The notes beneath the pieces were generated by a model. The model had not been told where the DNA came from, searched no databases, and was given only the letters and a program-made list of their open reading frames with translations. A program made the translations under genes and the position numbers. This document shows positions 51,284 through 62,552 of a stretch of 64,000 nucleotides of DNA, one piece after another (positions within the stretch are counted from its first letter, which is position 1; each line of letters starts with the position of its first letter). Location of the stretch: the NCBI GenBank assembly GCA_004005435.1, contig RZWH01000003.1, positions 186,001 through 250,000 on the forward strand. The letters run 5' to 3'. The DNA comes from Rhodobacteraceae bacterium CCMM004 (lineage in GTDB: Bacteria > Pseudomonadota > Alphaproteobacteria > Rhodobacterales > Rhodobacteraceae).

Positions 51284-52453
51284 TCACGCCGACGCCGCAG
51301 GCTGCGCCCGCTCCACCAGCCGGGCGAACCACGACGCGCCCACCGGCGCGATGGCATCGTTAAAGTCGTAGGCCGGGTGATGGCAGAACGGCGTGTCGCC
51401 CTGGCCCAGGAACAGGTAGGCCCCCGGCCGCGCCTCCAGCATATAGCTGAAATCCTCCGCCCCCATCCGCGGCGGCGTCGCCTCGTCCACCGCGTCGGCC
51501 CCGGCGATCTCGCGCGCCACCTCTGCGGCGAAGGCGAAGCGGTCGGGGTCGTTCACCGTCGCCGGGTAGTCGCGGGAGTAGTCCACGTCGATCTCCAGCC
51601 CGTGAACCGCCGCGACCCCGGCGGCGATCTCGCGGATGCGCCGCTCGGTCCGGTCGCGCAGGGCCGCATCGTAGCTGCGGACGGTGCCCTTGATGACCGC
51701 CTCGGGGGCGATGACATTGGTGGCGGACCCGGCGTGGAACTGCGTCACCGACACCACCAGGGGTTCCAGCGGATCGCGCTCGCGGCTCACCAGGGTCTGG
51801 AGCGCTGTGACCAGCGCCGCGCCCGCCGGGATCGGGTCGAGCGTGCGGTGCGGCTGAGCCGCGTGGCCGCCCTTGCCGCGGACGGTCAGCGCGAACTCGT
51901 CCACCGCCGCCATCAGCGGACCGGGACGGCCGTTGAAGCTGCCTTCGGGCAGGCCGGGGCCGTTGTGGAGCCCGTAGACCTGCTCGATGCCGAAGCGCTC
52001 CATCACCCCCTCCTGCACCATGACGTTGCCGCCGCCCCCATCTTCTTCGGCCGGCTGGAACAGCAGGACCGCGGTGCCGGCGAAATTGCGTGTCTCGGCC
52101 AGATACTTGGCCGCACCGAGCAGCATCGCGGTGTGCCCGTCGTGGCCGCAGGCGTGGGCACGCCCGGGGACGGTCGAGACGTGGTCGGTGCCGCTGAGGT
52201 CGTCCATCGGCAGCGCGTCCATGTCGGCGCGCAGCCCGATCGCCGGGCCCTCGCCCCGCCCCCGGATCACCGCCACGACACCGCTCTGGGCGATGCCCTC
52301 GTGCACCTCGTCCACACCGAACTCCCTCAGGCGCGCGGCGACGAAGGCCGCCGTCTCGTGACAGTCGAAGCTCAGTTCGGGATGGGCGTGCAGGTGCCGC
52401 CGCCAGGCGGCCATCTCGTCGGCCAGACCGGCGATGCGATTGATGACGGCCAT
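51284..52453 (-). CDS. M20 family amidohydrolase (aminoacylase/hippurate-hydrolase type)
   Basis: A 389-residue zinc hydrolase. Metal ligands are in HACGHDGHTAML, FQPAEEDGGGG and GDTPFCHHPAYDFND; the dimerisation domain holds GKGGHAAQPHRTLDPI. The family removes acyl groups from N-acyl amino acids. A GGAG site precedes the ATG at 52453. It lies upstream of the ureohydrolase pair on the same strand, with a 93-bp gap. Confidence 0.92.
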   Translation of the reverse strand: MAVINRIAGLADEMAAWRRHLHAHPELSFDCHETAAFVAARLREFGVDEVHEGIAQSGVVAVIRGRGEGPAIGLRADMDALPMDDLSGTDHVSTVPGRAHACGHDGHTAMLLGAAKYLAETRNFAGTAVLLFQPAEEDGGGGNVMVQEGVMERFGIEQVYGLHNGPGLPEGSFNGRPGPLMAAVDEFALTVRGKGGHAAQPHRTLDPIPAGAALVTALQTLVSRERDPLEPLVVSVTQFHAGSATNVIAPEAVIKGTVRSYDAALRDRTERRIREIAAGVAAVHGLEIDVDYSRDYPATVNDPDRFAFAAEVAREIAGADAVDEATPPRMGAEDFSYMLEARPGAYLFLGQGDTPFCHHPAYDFNDAIAPVGASWFARLVERAQPAASA

Positions 52454-52517
52454 GTGGACTCCTTTCCGCGCTGCCCCGATAACCCCGCCAGCGTGTTGCA
52501 AAACCGGAGGCGCCGCA

Positions 52518-53339
52518 ATGGCCGATGACAGCGACGAGGTCTACGCCGTGCCGGACGGATTGCCGCGGCTGGTCGCCGTCATGCGGCGCCTGCGCGATCC
52601 CGAGGGCGGCTGCCCCTGGGACCTGGAACAGAACTTCGCCTCCATCGCCCCTTACACCATCGAAGAGGCCTACGAGGTCGCCGACGCCATCGACCGCGGC
52701 GCCTGGGACGATCTGAAGGGCGAGCTGGGGGACCTGCTGTTGCAGGTGGTCTATCACGCGCAGATGGCCGACGAGGCGGGGCATTTCGACTTCGACGCGG
52801 TGGCGCGCGGGGTGGCGGCCAAGATGATCGACCGGCATCCCCACGTCTTCGGCGACGCCTCCCGCGACAAGTCTGCGGACCAGCAGACCCGCGACTGGGA
52901 GACCGCCAAGGCCGCCGAACGGGCCGCGCGGGGCGCGCGCGGGGTGCTGGACGACGTGGCGGTGGGCCTGCCCGCGCTGATGCGGGCCGAGAAGTTGCAG
53001 AAGCGGGCGGCGCGGGTCGGCTTCGACTGGCCCGACGCAGGCCACGTCGTCGACAAGATCGCCGAGGAGGCGGCCGAGCTGGTCGAGGCGCGCGACCGTC
53101 TGGACGCCGATGCCCGCGCCGAGGAGATGGGCGATCTGCTGTTCGTCATGGCCAACCTGGCCCGGCATCTGGGCGTCGACCCCGAGGACGCCTTGCGCCG
53201 CACCAACGCCAAGTTCACCCGCCGCTTTGCCGCGATTGAGGCTGCGCTGGACGCCGACGGACGCCGCCCCGAGGACAGCGACCTTGCTGAGATGGACACG
53301 CTGTGGGAGGCCGCCAAGGCGGCGGAGCGGGCGCGCTGA
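52518..53339 (+). CDS. mazG: Nucleoside triphosphate pyrophosphohydrolase MazG
   Basis: A 273-residue protein with two MazG domains. Each has the acidic helix pattern (EEAYEVADAI with GELGDLLLQVVYHAQM; EEAAELVEARDRLD with EEMGDLLFVMANLARH). The GGCPWDLEQ segment near the start is a family signature. It breaks down non-canonical and stress NTPs. GGAGG precedes the ATG at 52518. It is divergent from the M20 gene. Confidence 0.95.
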   Translation: MADDSDEVYAVPDGLPRLVAVMRRLRDPEGGCPWDLEQNFASIAPYTIEEAYEVADAIDRGAWDDLKGELGDLLLQVVYHAQMADEAGHFDFDAVARGVAAKMIDRHPHVFGDASRDKSADQQTRDWETAKAAERAARGARGVLDDVAVGLPALMRAEKLQKRAARVGFDWPDAGHVVDKIAEEAAELVEARDRLDADARAEEMGDLLFVMANLARHLGVDPEDALRRTNAKFTRRFAAIEAALDADGRRPEDSDLAEMDTLWEAAKAAERAR

Positions 53340-53380
53340 GGCGCCTTGATCCGTCGGACCTGAGGAATGGAAGGCAGCGG

Positions 53381-53457
53381 TGGCGCGGTTGACGGGGCTC
53401 GAACCCGCGACCCCCGGCGTGACAGGCCGGTACTCTAACCAACTGAGCTACAACCGC
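53381..53457 (-). tRNA. tRNA-Asp (GUC)
   Basis: A 77-base cloverleaf with encoded CCA. Acceptor GCGGTTG pairs with CAACCGC, discriminator G, and the anticodon loop CTGTCAC gives GTC. The T arm reads GGTTCGAGCC. G73 and GUC are identity elements of tRNA-Asp. It lies downstream of mazG, opposite strand. Confidence 0.95.
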
Positions 53458-53526
53458 CCGCTGCGTCGCCTGCGAAACCCTGTCCCGCCAGCGTGAGCGG
53501 GGTTCTAGGCGCGGCGCCGGGCGGCG

Positions 53527-54102
53527 TCAAGCGGGTTCGACCCGCGCGTCGGCGTTTTCTGACCCCGCCCGCGGCAGCCGCATCAGCGGCACCAGGCGGG
53601 GCCACAGCACCGGCCGCGCCGCGACCCGCGCGCCCAGCAGGGTCTCGTGGAGCGGTGCACCCTCCCACCCGCCGCAGCGGGCGTAGAATCGGCGTGCGCC
53701 GCGGTTCTCTGCCAGCACGGTCAGCCAGAGCCGCCCCTCGGCCGCGACCGCGTCGGCCGCCGCCCGCATCAGCGGACGGCCGAGCCCGCGACCGCGCCGG
53801 TCCGGCCGGACGTGCAGGTTGTCGATATAGGGCCAGCCCTGGCGGCGCACGACGCGGACAAAACCCAGCGGCACCGCAGCCTCCCACAGCACGATGGCAC
53901 CGGGCGGCAGCGGATCCCATTTCGCGGCCATCTCGGCGTCGAGGCGCCCGCCCAGGGCGTCATCGGGGACGGCACCGCGATAGGCGGCGCGCCAGCTCGC
54001 CGCTTGCAGCGCGGCGAGGGCGGCGGCGTCCTCCGGTCGCGCAGGCGCCACGTGGAAGCCTGCGCACGTTTCCTGCTGGCCGTTCTCATGCGTGCCGCCC
54101 AT
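53527..54102 (-). CDS. GNAT family N-acetyltransferase
   Basis: A 191-residue protein with a GNAT core. The acetyl-CoA loop is RPDRRGRGLGRPLMRAA and the last conserved part is ENRGARRFYARCGG. The first 15 residues are polar and lack homology. The substrate is not predictable. The start at 54102 gives the conserved fold length; longer in-frame starts are less likely. Confidence 0.85.
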   Translation of the reverse strand: MGGTHENGQQETCAGFHVAPARPEDAAALAALQAASWRAAYRGAVPDDALGGRLDAEMAAKWDPLPPGAIVLWEAAVPLGFVRVVRRQGWPYIDNLHVRPDRRGRGLGRPLMRAAADAVAAEGRLWLTVLAENRGARRFYARCGGWEGAPLHETLLGARVAARPVLWPRLVPLMRLPRAGSENADARVEPA

Positions 54103-54405
54103 GCGCCCTTGTCCCCCTGCCACGGTCATGCGGAGGCTAGGGGAAGGCGCGCGCAAGGTGAACCGCTCTCGCGTTGGGAGCGAGAGGCGTTGCGGTCGGC
54201 GGGGCACGGGGTGAAGGCGAAGGCGCCTCATAGACCGCGCAGGACCGGGACGCCGGCGAGGCGTTCGCTCTGAGACCGCCGGGCGGCGCCCTCCTGTGGG
54301 GGCGGGACGGCGCTGCGTGGAGCGCCGCCGGGCAGGACTTGGGGTCTGGGCGCCGCACGCCGCGGGTGCGCGTGCGACATCCACCTGGCGGCGGAGCGCC
54401 GGACC
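54103..54405. other. Intergenic gap with repeat copy and hairpin
   Basis: This 303-bp stretch between the GNAT and pirin genes has no credible gene. It contains repeat copy 4 (54298-54316, core GGCGGGACGGCGCTGC) and an imperfect stem-loop near 54163-54187 (arms CTCTCGC and GCGAGAG). Nothing else stands out. Confidence 0.5.
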
Positions 54406-55344
54406 TCAGGTCTCGGGCGCCGGGATGAACTCCTGATCGTCCCCCGGCGGCAGCGAGAACCGCCCATGGGCCCAGTCGCCCTCGCGCCACGCCTCTTTGG
54501 CAGCCTCGATCCGCTCCTTCGACGACGCGACCAGGTTCCACCAGATGTAGCGCGGCCCCTCCAGCGTGTCGCCGCCGAGGAGCATCAGGCGGGCGCCCTG
54601 TGCCCCCGCCTTGGCCGAGATCCGGTCGCCGGGGCGCAGGACCGCCATCTGTCCCGCCTCGAAGGTCTGCCCGGAAATCGTCACGCTGCCCTCGACCACG
54701 TAGAACCCGCGGTCCTCGTGCCCGTCGGGCATGGGGATCGCCGCGCCACGGTCGAGCACCGCGTCGATGTAGAACATGGGCGATGCGCCCGAGACCGGCG
54801 CCTCCGCCCCATAGGCCGACCCGAGGATCAAGCGCACCCGTTTGCCCTCGCCCTCCAGGAGCGGCAGATCCGCCTCGGCGGCGTGGACGAAGTCGGGCGC
54901 CGAGTCCTCGGCGTCCTTGGGCAGCGCCACCCAGGTCTGGATCCCGAAAAACGGCATCGGGTCGGTCTGGGTCGCGTCGTCGGTGCGTTCGGAATGGGTG
55001 ATGCCGCGGCCCGCCACCATCCAGTTGACCGCCCCCGGCTCGATCCAGGCGTCGGTGCCCAGCGAATCGCGGTGGTGCATCCGGCCGCGGAACAGGTAGC
55101 TGATCGTCGCCAGGCCGATATGGGGGTGCGGGCGGACGTCCATGCCGCGGGTCGGCAGGAACTCGGCCGGTCCCATCTGGTCGAAGAAGATGAAGGGCCC
55201 CACCATCTGCCGCCGCGGCGCCGGAAGGGCGCGGCGCACCTCGAACCCGCCGAGATCGCGGGCGCGGGGCACGATGACGGTGTCGATGGCGTCGACCTCG
55301 TCTCCGGTGGGACAATGGGGATCGAGCGCGGGATTCCAGCTCAT
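54406..55344 (-). CDS. Pirin family protein
   Basis: A 312-residue bicupin. The iron site is suggested by RPHPHIGLATISYLF and the later WMVAGRGITHSER. Pirins are cupin proteins with quercetinase activity in some bacteria; the substrate here is unknown. C-terminal cupin domain includes FYVVEGSVTISG. ATG at 55344 fits the conserved start MSWNPALDPHCP. Confidence 0.92.
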   Translation of the reverse strand: MSWNPALDPHCPTGDEVDAIDTVIVPRARDLGGFEVRRALPAPRRQMVGPFIFFDQMGPAEFLPTRGMDVRPHPHIGLATISYLFRGRMHHRDSLGTDAWIEPGAVNWMVAGRGITHSERTDDATQTDPMPFFGIQTWVALPKDAEDSAPDFVHAAEADLPLLEGEGKRVRLILGSAYGAEAPVSGASPMFYIDAVLDRGAAIPMPDGHEDRGFYVVEGSVTISGQTFEAGQMAVLRPGDRISAKAGAQGARLMLLGGDTLEGPRYIWWNLVASSKERIEAAKEAWREGDWAHGRFSLPPGDDQEFIPAPET

Positions 55345-55453
55345 GGGCGAGGCTCCTGACCGATGGACATATCCGTCGCATACAGCGCCGCCGCTTGCGC
55401 GCAAAACGCGCACCGCCGGACAGGATCGGCGCGGCAGTGCACAGAAGCGGGGA

Positions 55454-55529
55454 TGGTGGGCGATGACGGGTTCGAACCGCCGACATTCTCGGTGTAAACG
55501 AGACGCTCTACCAACTGAGCTAATCGCCC
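55454..55529 (-). tRNA. tRNA-Val (UAC)
   Basis: A 76-base cloverleaf with encoded CCA. Acceptor GGGCGAT pairs with ATCGCCC, discriminator A; the anticodon loop TTTACAC gives TAC. The T arm is GGTTCGAACC. A second valine tRNA (CAC) lies 1.7 kb downstream. Confidence 0.95.
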
Positions 55530-55588
55530 CCCGCGTCCTGGGGTTCTGCCCCAAGCCGGGCAGCAGGGCAAGCGCCGCGGAGGAACCT

Positions 55589-55601
55589 GACTGAAATTGT
55601 C
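55589..55601 (+). promoter_or_regulatory. Imperfect dyad, possible iron-responsive operator
   Basis: GACTGAAATTGTC, an inverted repeat with GAC-N7-GTC arms, lies about 65 bp before a tiny gene and bfd-bfr. It resembles iron-responsive boxes of Rhodobacterales (Irr/IscR type), which would suit iron-storage genes. The assignment is by eye only. Confidence 0.35.
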
Positions 55602-55665
55602 GGATTGACAGGGTCCCGGGTTTCGCTCAACACTGATGCCGAATTCCCGGATCGGAGCCGCCCCC

Positions 55666-55803
55666 ATGCGCGATGCCCCCACCTTGCGCGACACCGCCGC
55701 CGAAGCCCTCGCGCTCGCCCTGCGCGAGACCTCCTGCCCGCCCGTCTTCAGCCTCGAAGGTCTGCTCGACCGCATCGACCCGCGCGGCGGGGCGCGGCGA
55801 TGA
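55666..55803 (+). CDS. Small protein ahead of bfd (45 residues)
   Basis: A 45-codon gene whose TGA overlaps the ATG of bfd (ATGA). It is helical and Ala/Leu-rich with one Cys (ALALALRETSCPPVFSLEGLL). It is in the same coupled string as bfd and bfr, so a role in iron metabolism or in setting translation of bfd is possible. No domain is recognised. Confidence 0.55.
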   Translation: MRDAPTLRDTAAEALALALRETSCPPVFSLEGLLDRIDPRGGARR

Positions 55804-56045
55804 TCGTCTGCCACTGCCGCGGGCTGTCGGACGACGACATCCACCAGGCCATCGACTGGATGCGCGCCGCGGATCCCACGGGCCTGATCACCGCCGGGCG
55901 GGTCTATCGCGCGCTCGGCACCCGGCCGGATTGCGGCGGGTGCATCTCGCTCTTCGTTGCCACCATGCGCACGAACGATAAGTTGGACGTGCCGGCGGAA
56001 CTGACCGGCCTCAGACGATCCCGGAGCGAAGGAGCCCTCCCATGA
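55800..56045 (+). CDS. bfd: Bacterioferritin-associated ferredoxin (2Fe-2S)
   Basis: An 81-residue protein. Cluster cysteines are Cys4 and Cys6 (VCHCRG) and Cys45 and Cys48 (DCGGC), the CxC...CxxC pattern of Bfd. It passes electrons to bacterioferritin to release stored iron. It overlaps bfr by four bases (ATGA) and the preceding small gene by four. Together they form one iron-storage operon. Confidence 0.92.
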   Translation: MIVCHCRGLSDDDIHQAIDWMRAADPTGLITAGRVYRALGTRPDCGGCISLFVATMRTNDKLDVPAELTGLRRSRSEGALP

Positions 56046-56542
56046 AAGGTGACGAGAAGGTCATCTCCTATCTCAACGACGCCCTGCGCAGCGAACTGAC
56101 CGCTGTAAGCCAGTATTGGGTGCATTACCGCCTGCAAGAGGATTGGGGCCTGGGCCGCATGGCCAACAAGAGCCGCGAGGAGAGCATCGAGGAGATGCAC
56201 CATGCCGACCGTCTGATCGCGCGCATCATCTTTCTCGGCGGCCACCCGAACCTGCAAAAGCTCGATCCCCTGCGAATCGGCCAGAACCCGCGCGAGACGC
56301 TGGACTGCGACCTGGCCGCCGAACACGAGGCGCGCACGCTCTATATCGAGGCGCGCGACCACTGCGAGTCGGTCCGCGACTATGTGTCCAAGGAGCTGTT
56401 CGAAGACCTGATCGCCGACGAAGAGGGGCATATCGACTTCCTGGAAACGCAGATCGAGCTCTACGACCGGGTCGGCGACGCGGGCTTTGCCCAGATCAAC
56501 GCGCTGCCCATGGACGACGTGCCGGGAGAGGCAGGAACCTGA
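56042..56542 (+). CDS. bfr: Bacterioferritin
   Basis: A 166-residue ferritin-like protein, close to the usual length. Met52 in [13 protein letters not shown] is the heme ligand. Ferroxidase residues are Glu18, Glu51, His54 and, later, the Glu and His of [11 protein letters not shown]. It assembles a 24-mer that oxidises and stores iron. It is coupled to bfd. Confidence 0.95.
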   Translation: MKGDEKVISYLNDALRSELTAVSQYWVHYRLQEDWGLGRMANKSREESIEEMHHADRLIARIIFLGGHPNLQKLDPLRIGQNPRETLDCDLAAEHEARTLYIEARDHCESVRDYVSKELFEDLIADEEGHIDFLETQIELYDRVGDAGFAQINALPMDDVPGEAGT

Positions 56543-56560
56543 CGCTTGCGCGGGGCGCCG

Positions 56561-57151
56561 TCAGGCGCGCGTCAGCCGCGTCTGCTCGCCCCGCGCCAAC
56601 CGGAACACCGCCCCCTGGGCCCCCCCGGGCAGATCCGCCGCCGCCGCGGCCCCCCGCCCCAGCGCCAACGCCCGGAGGAACCGCGAGGTGATGCCGTGGG
56701 TCACGACCACCGCCGGTCCGTCGAGGTCGGCGAGGAACGTGCCCACGCGGGCCGCCACCGCGTCCAGCGCCTCGCCGCCGGGGGCCACGGCATAGAGGGC
56801 TGGGAACGGCGGCACGTCGGTCAGTCCGATCTCGGCCGCGACCTCGGCCACTGCCCGGCCGCTCCATTCCCCGACGTCGATCTCGCGCAGGCGCGCGTCC
56901 GTCTCGGCGGCGCCGGGCCAATCGAGCGCCGCGGCAACCAGAGCGGCGGTGGCGCGGCAGCGCCCCTGGGGGCTGGAAATCAGGCGGTGGCTGGCGGGTC
57001 CGACGCCCGCGCGCCGTAGGATCGCCCCCATCTCTCGGGCCTGTGTCCGCCCCGTGTCCGTCAGGGGCGAGTCCCACCGCCCCTGCCAGCGCCCCGCCCG
57101 ATTCCATTCCGTTTCCCCATGGCGCAGGACATAGAGCTGGTGGAGATGCAT
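56561..57151 (-). CDS. Histidine phosphatase family protein
   Basis: A 196-residue enzyme with the phosphohistidine motif LRHGETEWN (His11). The rest of the fold is present: SSPQGRCRATAALV, a helical lid, and VVVTHGITSRFLRAL with the second active His. Substrate is unknown; the family includes phosphoglycerate mutases and sugar phosphatases. It converges with bfr, 18 bp between stops. Confidence 0.9.
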   Translation of the reverse strand: MHLHQLYVLRHGETEWNRAGRWQGRWDSPLTDTGRTQAREMGAILRRAGVGPASHRLISSPQGRCRATAALVAAALDWPGAAETDARLREIDVGEWSGRAVAEVAAEIGLTDVPPFPALYAVAPGGEALDAVAARVGTFLADLDGPAVVVTHGITSRFLRALALGRGAAAAADLPGGAQGAVFRLARGEQTRLTRA

Positions 57152-57203
57152 CGCCCCTGCCTCACGAAAAAGCGCGCCCCAATAGGGACGCGCCGCGGAA
57201 ATC

Positions 57204-57278
57204 TGGTGGGTGATAAGAGATTCGAACTCCTGACATCTTCGATGTGAACGAAGCGCTCTACCACTGAGCTAATCACCC
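57204..57278 (-). tRNA. tRNA-Val (CAC)
   Basis: A 75-base cloverleaf with encoded CCA. Acceptor GGGTGAT pairs with ATCACCC; the anticodon loop TTCACAT gives CAC. The T arm reads AGTTCGAATC. It decodes GUG, the codon favoured in GC-rich genomes. It is 53 bp upstream of the histidine-phosphatase gene. Confidence 0.95.
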
Positions 57279-57535
57279 GTGGCGCGGGTTCTAGCGCCCC
57301 CCGCGGGACGGTGCAAGGGGGCCGAGGGCGGCAAACCGCTTCGGCCACGGCGCCGACTGTGGTAGGGTATGTCTTATGACGGGGGGGAGTATGGGCCCGG
57401 CCGGGGTCCCACGGGATCGGCCTGGGCATCGTCACATCGCCGCCGTCCAAGTGCGAGTGCCGCCCGGTGCGTGCGGCCAGGCAGGCCGTGCGATCCGCGC
57501 CGGGTGCGGACCGACCTCAAGACGCGAGACCAATT

Positions 57536-57778
57536 ATGTCTTCCATTCTTCCCACCGCCGCGCTCTGCGGCGCCCTCGCCCTGGCCGGCGCGGCCCAGGC
57601 GGCCGCCCCGATGGCGCCCAAGGCGCCCCCCGCCCCGGAGGCGCACATCCTCGTGACCAACCCAGGAGCCAGTTCCGGCTCGGGCGACGGCGGCGCCGTC
57701 GCGCTGATCGTGCTGGGGCTGCTGGGTCTCATCATCTTCGGCAACGTCAGCAGGTTCAGCGGCCCGCCCCCCGGTTGA
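57536..57778 (+). CDS. Small exported or membrane protein A
   Basis: An 80-residue protein. Residues 1-22 look like a signal peptide (LCGALALAGAAQAA). A Pro-rich part (MAPKAPPAPEAH) leads to GSGDGGAVALIVLGLLGLIIFG, a membrane helix, and a short tail. No enzyme motif is seen. It resembles the next gene in plan, and both may be members of a small Rhodobacterales family. Confidence 0.6.
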   Translation: MSSILPTAALCGALALAGAAQAAAPMAPKAPPAPEAHILVTNPGASSGSGDGGAVALIVLGLLGLIIFGNVSRFSGPPPG

Positions 57779-57867
57779 CCGCCGGAGGCGGCGCCGGCGC
57801 TTGACCGGCTCCTCCCGGGGGCGGCAGACTGTTCCCGTCTGTGACAAACCGAGGGGAGATCGACATC

Positions 57868-58053
57868 ATGACACGCACCATTTTCGGAACGGCGGCGGCG
57901 TTGGCCCTGGCCCTGCCCGCGATGGCCGGCGGCATTGCCGACCCGGTGATGCCGCCGGCGGCCATCGTGGCGGACGTGGACACGGCACCGAGCCAGGAGT
58001 GGGTGATCCCCCTCCTGCTCCTCGCCGTCGCGGCCGTGGCTCTGAGCGACTGA
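57868..58053 (+). CDS. Small exported or membrane protein B
   Basis: A 61-residue protein with a GGGGAG site before its ATG. It has a signal-like start (TRTIFGTAAALALALPAMAG), an EPV-like linker (ADPVMPPAAIV) and a C-terminal hydrophobic helix (WVIPLLLLAVAAVALSD). The same plan, signal plus linker plus final helix, is found in protein A 90 bp upstream. Function unknown. Confidence 0.7.
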   Translation: MTRTIFGTAAALALALPAMAGGIADPVMPPAAIVADVDTAPSQEWVIPLLLLAVAAVALSD

Positions 58054-58602
58054 GCACGCGCAGCGGGCGCGGCCTGGGGGGCCGGGTCGATTCCGTTGAG
58101 GTGTCCCGCAGGTGCCGAGAAAGAAGGCAGCCCCGGCCCGCCGGACCGGGTTGAGCACCGCGCAACGGTCTTGAAAGTCCTGACGTCGTAGCGGTCTCAC
58201 CACGCTTACCGAAAGCGCGACTCGGCCGGGCGGCACGCCGCTGCCCTCGCGGTGCCCGCGGCGCGGGACGCGGGGGCTGGGCACGCGCCGCGAGGGACTC
58301 GGGCCTCCACCGTCCCCGCGATCATGTGGAGGGCCGACCCGCCCTTCCGGGGGCGGTCGGGCGGTGCGTGACAGCCGCGCCAAGGCGGTTGAACCGCCCT
58401 CGCAATAAGGGCGTCCCCGTTGGGTCTGTCCGGCGGTGTCCGCCGGGGGAGAAGGTCAGGCGGGGCGCTCTTCGGTCTCTTTGAGCACGCGCCGGTAGCT
58501 ACTACGGCAGTTGAGACCTCTCACCCGCACCCCGACGATGGATGACCCCGCACGCGCCGTTCCACGCCATGATCCGGCGTCCAACCTCGACCCCGAAAAC
58601 GA
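58054..58602. other. Gene-poor stretch with inverted repeats
   Basis: About 550 bp without a credible gene. It holds an imperfect long stem at 58245-58295 (outer arms CCTCGCGG and CCGCGAGG), a perfect odd-centred palindrome at 58384-58398 (GGCGGTT and AACCGCC around one G), and a short CCCT/AGGG stem after it. An untested small RNA could be encoded here. It separates protein B from the lon terminator. Confidence 0.4.
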
Positions 58603-58631
58603 AAGCGCCCCCGACAGTGTCGGGGGCGCTT
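58603..58631 (-). terminator. Rho-independent terminator of lon
   Basis: A 13-bp perfect stem (arms AAGCGCCCCCGAC and GTCGGGGGCGCTT) with a 3-base loop, 21 bp after the lon stop. On the minus strand it runs into TTTCGTTTTC. This is a strong intrinsic terminator. Confidence 0.88.
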
Positions 58632-58652
58632 GCAGCCCGGCGGAGGCTGGGG

Positions 58653-61064
<2,412 letters not shown>

Positions 61065-61138
61065 GTATTTTCCTTCTTGGCAGGACGTCCCGGCCCCGCT
61101 CGGCGGCAGCGATGGACGTCCCCGGACATGGATAGGAT

Positions 61139-61166
61139 ATGTGGGGCCTCGGTGCCCCACTTCAAC
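61139..61166 (-). promoter_or_regulatory. Sigma-32-type promoter of lon with inverted repeat
   Basis: On the minus strand GTTGAA (61166-61161) is followed after 14 bases by CCCCACAT (61146-61139), one or two mismatches from the classic heat-shock pattern CTTGAA-N14-CCCCATNT. The spacer holds a 7-bp inverted repeat (GTGGGGC and GCCCCAC, 61141-61160), which might also bind a repressor. It lies 75 bp before the lon start. Confidence 0.45.
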
Positions 61167-61306
61167 CATGTCCAGTTGGGGGCTTGGCGGCGAGTGTGCC
61201 CCCCCGCGCATGGCGCGGCAAGGGTCAAACCGCCGCAATTCTACGCGATGGATCGCGCTGGGGACGGCGGGCGGGGCGTCGTGTGCAGCACGCGCGCCGC
61301 CCGTCG

Positions 61307-62437
61307 TCAGACGGGCGCGATGTCGCCCTCTGCGCGCCCGCTGTGGAACGCCGCCCGCCAGGCCGCGAACCGCCCTTCTCCGATGGCGTCGCGCATCTCG
61401 GCCATCAGGCACTGATAGTAGTGCAGGTTGTGCCAGGTCAGCAGCATCCCCGCGATCATCTCCTTGGCCCGCACCACGTGGTGCAGATAGGCACGGGAGT
61501 ATCCGCGGCAGGCCGGACAGGTGCAGTCCGCGTCCAGCGGCCGGGGATCCTCGGCATGGCGCGCGTTTCTGAGGTTCACGACCCCGCGGGTGGTAAACGC
61601 TTGGCCCGTGCGCCCGGATCGCGAGGGCAGCACGCAGTCCATCATGTCGATGCCGCGGGCGACGGCGCCGACGATGTCGTCGGGCTTGCCCACCCCCATC
61701 AGATAACGCGGGCGGTCGGCAGGCAGGAACTCGGGCGCATAGTCCAGGACCCCGAACATGGCCTCCTGCCCCTCGCCCACGGCGAGCCCGCCCACCGCAT
61801 AGCCGTCGAATCCGATTTCCCTGAGTTTCTCGGCGCTTTCGGCACGCAGCTCACGCGACACCCCGCCCTGCATGATGCCGAACAGCGCATGGCCCGGCCG
61901 GTCTCCAAACGCGGTCCGCGACCGTTCGGCCCACCGCATCGACAGCCGCATCGACGCCGCCACCTCGGCCTCTGTGGCGGGCAGTGCCGGGCACTCGTCG
62001 AAGCACATCACGATGTCCGACCCCAACAGCGCCTGGATCTCCATCGACCGTTCGGGCGTCAGCAGATGGCGCGCGCCGTCGATATGGCTCTTGAAGGTCA
62101 CGCCCTCCTCCGTGAGCTTGCGCAGCCCGGCGAGGCTCATCACCTGGAACCCGCCCGAGTCGGTCAGGATCGGCCGATCCCAATTCATGAATCGGTGCAG
62201 CCCGCCCAGCCGCGCCACCCGCTCGGCCCCAGGCCGCAGCATTAGGTGATAGGTGTTGCCCAGCACGATGTCGGCGCCGGTGGCGCGCACGCTCTCGGGC
62301 AACATCGCCTTGACCGTCGCGGCGGTGCCCACGGGCATGAAGGCGGGGGTGCGCACCGTGCCCCGCGGGGTCTCGATCTCCCCGGCGCGGGCGCGCCCGT
62401 CCGTCGCATGGCGACGAAACTCGAATTTCTGCGGCAT
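61307..62437 (-). CDS. tgt: tRNA-guanine transglycosylase
   Basis: A 376-residue enzyme that swaps guanine-34 for preQ1 in tRNAs with GUN anticodons. Family motifs are [21 protein letters not shown] (active Asp) and the zinc site [16 protein letters not shown]. The window's own tRNA-His(GUG) and tRNA-Asp(GUC) are likely substrates. The ATG at 62437 begins [17 protein letters not shown]; upstream in-frame ATGs are less likely. The gene is 243 bp upstream of lon on the same strand. Confidence 0.95.
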   Translation of the reverse strand: MPQKFEFRRHATDGRARAGEIETPRGTVRTPAFMPVGTAATVKAMLPESVRATGADIVLGNTYHLMLRPGAERVARLGGLHRFMNWDRPILTDSGGFQVMSLAGLRKLTEEGVTFKSHIDGARHLLTPERSMEIQALLGSDIVMCFDECPALPATEAEVAASMRLSMRWAERSRTAFGDRPGHALFGIMQGGVSRELRAESAEKLREIGFDGYAVGGLAVGEGQEAMFGVLDYAPEFLPADRPRYLMGVGKPDDIVGAVARGIDMMDCVLPSRSGRTGQAFTTRGVVNLRNARHAEDPRPLDADCTCPACRGYSRAYLHHVVRAKEMIAGMLLTWHNLHYYQCLMAEMRDAIGEGRFAAWRAAFHSGRAEGDIAPV

Positions 62438-62552
62438 CCTCGGCCCCTCCGTCCTCCGCCCCCTCATGGGCGATCCCGGCGGCAAAGCACAAGGGGGCGG
62501 GGAACCCCAGAGCCTGCCGGCGGTTTGCCTCCAAATGCCGGGAGGGTCATTC

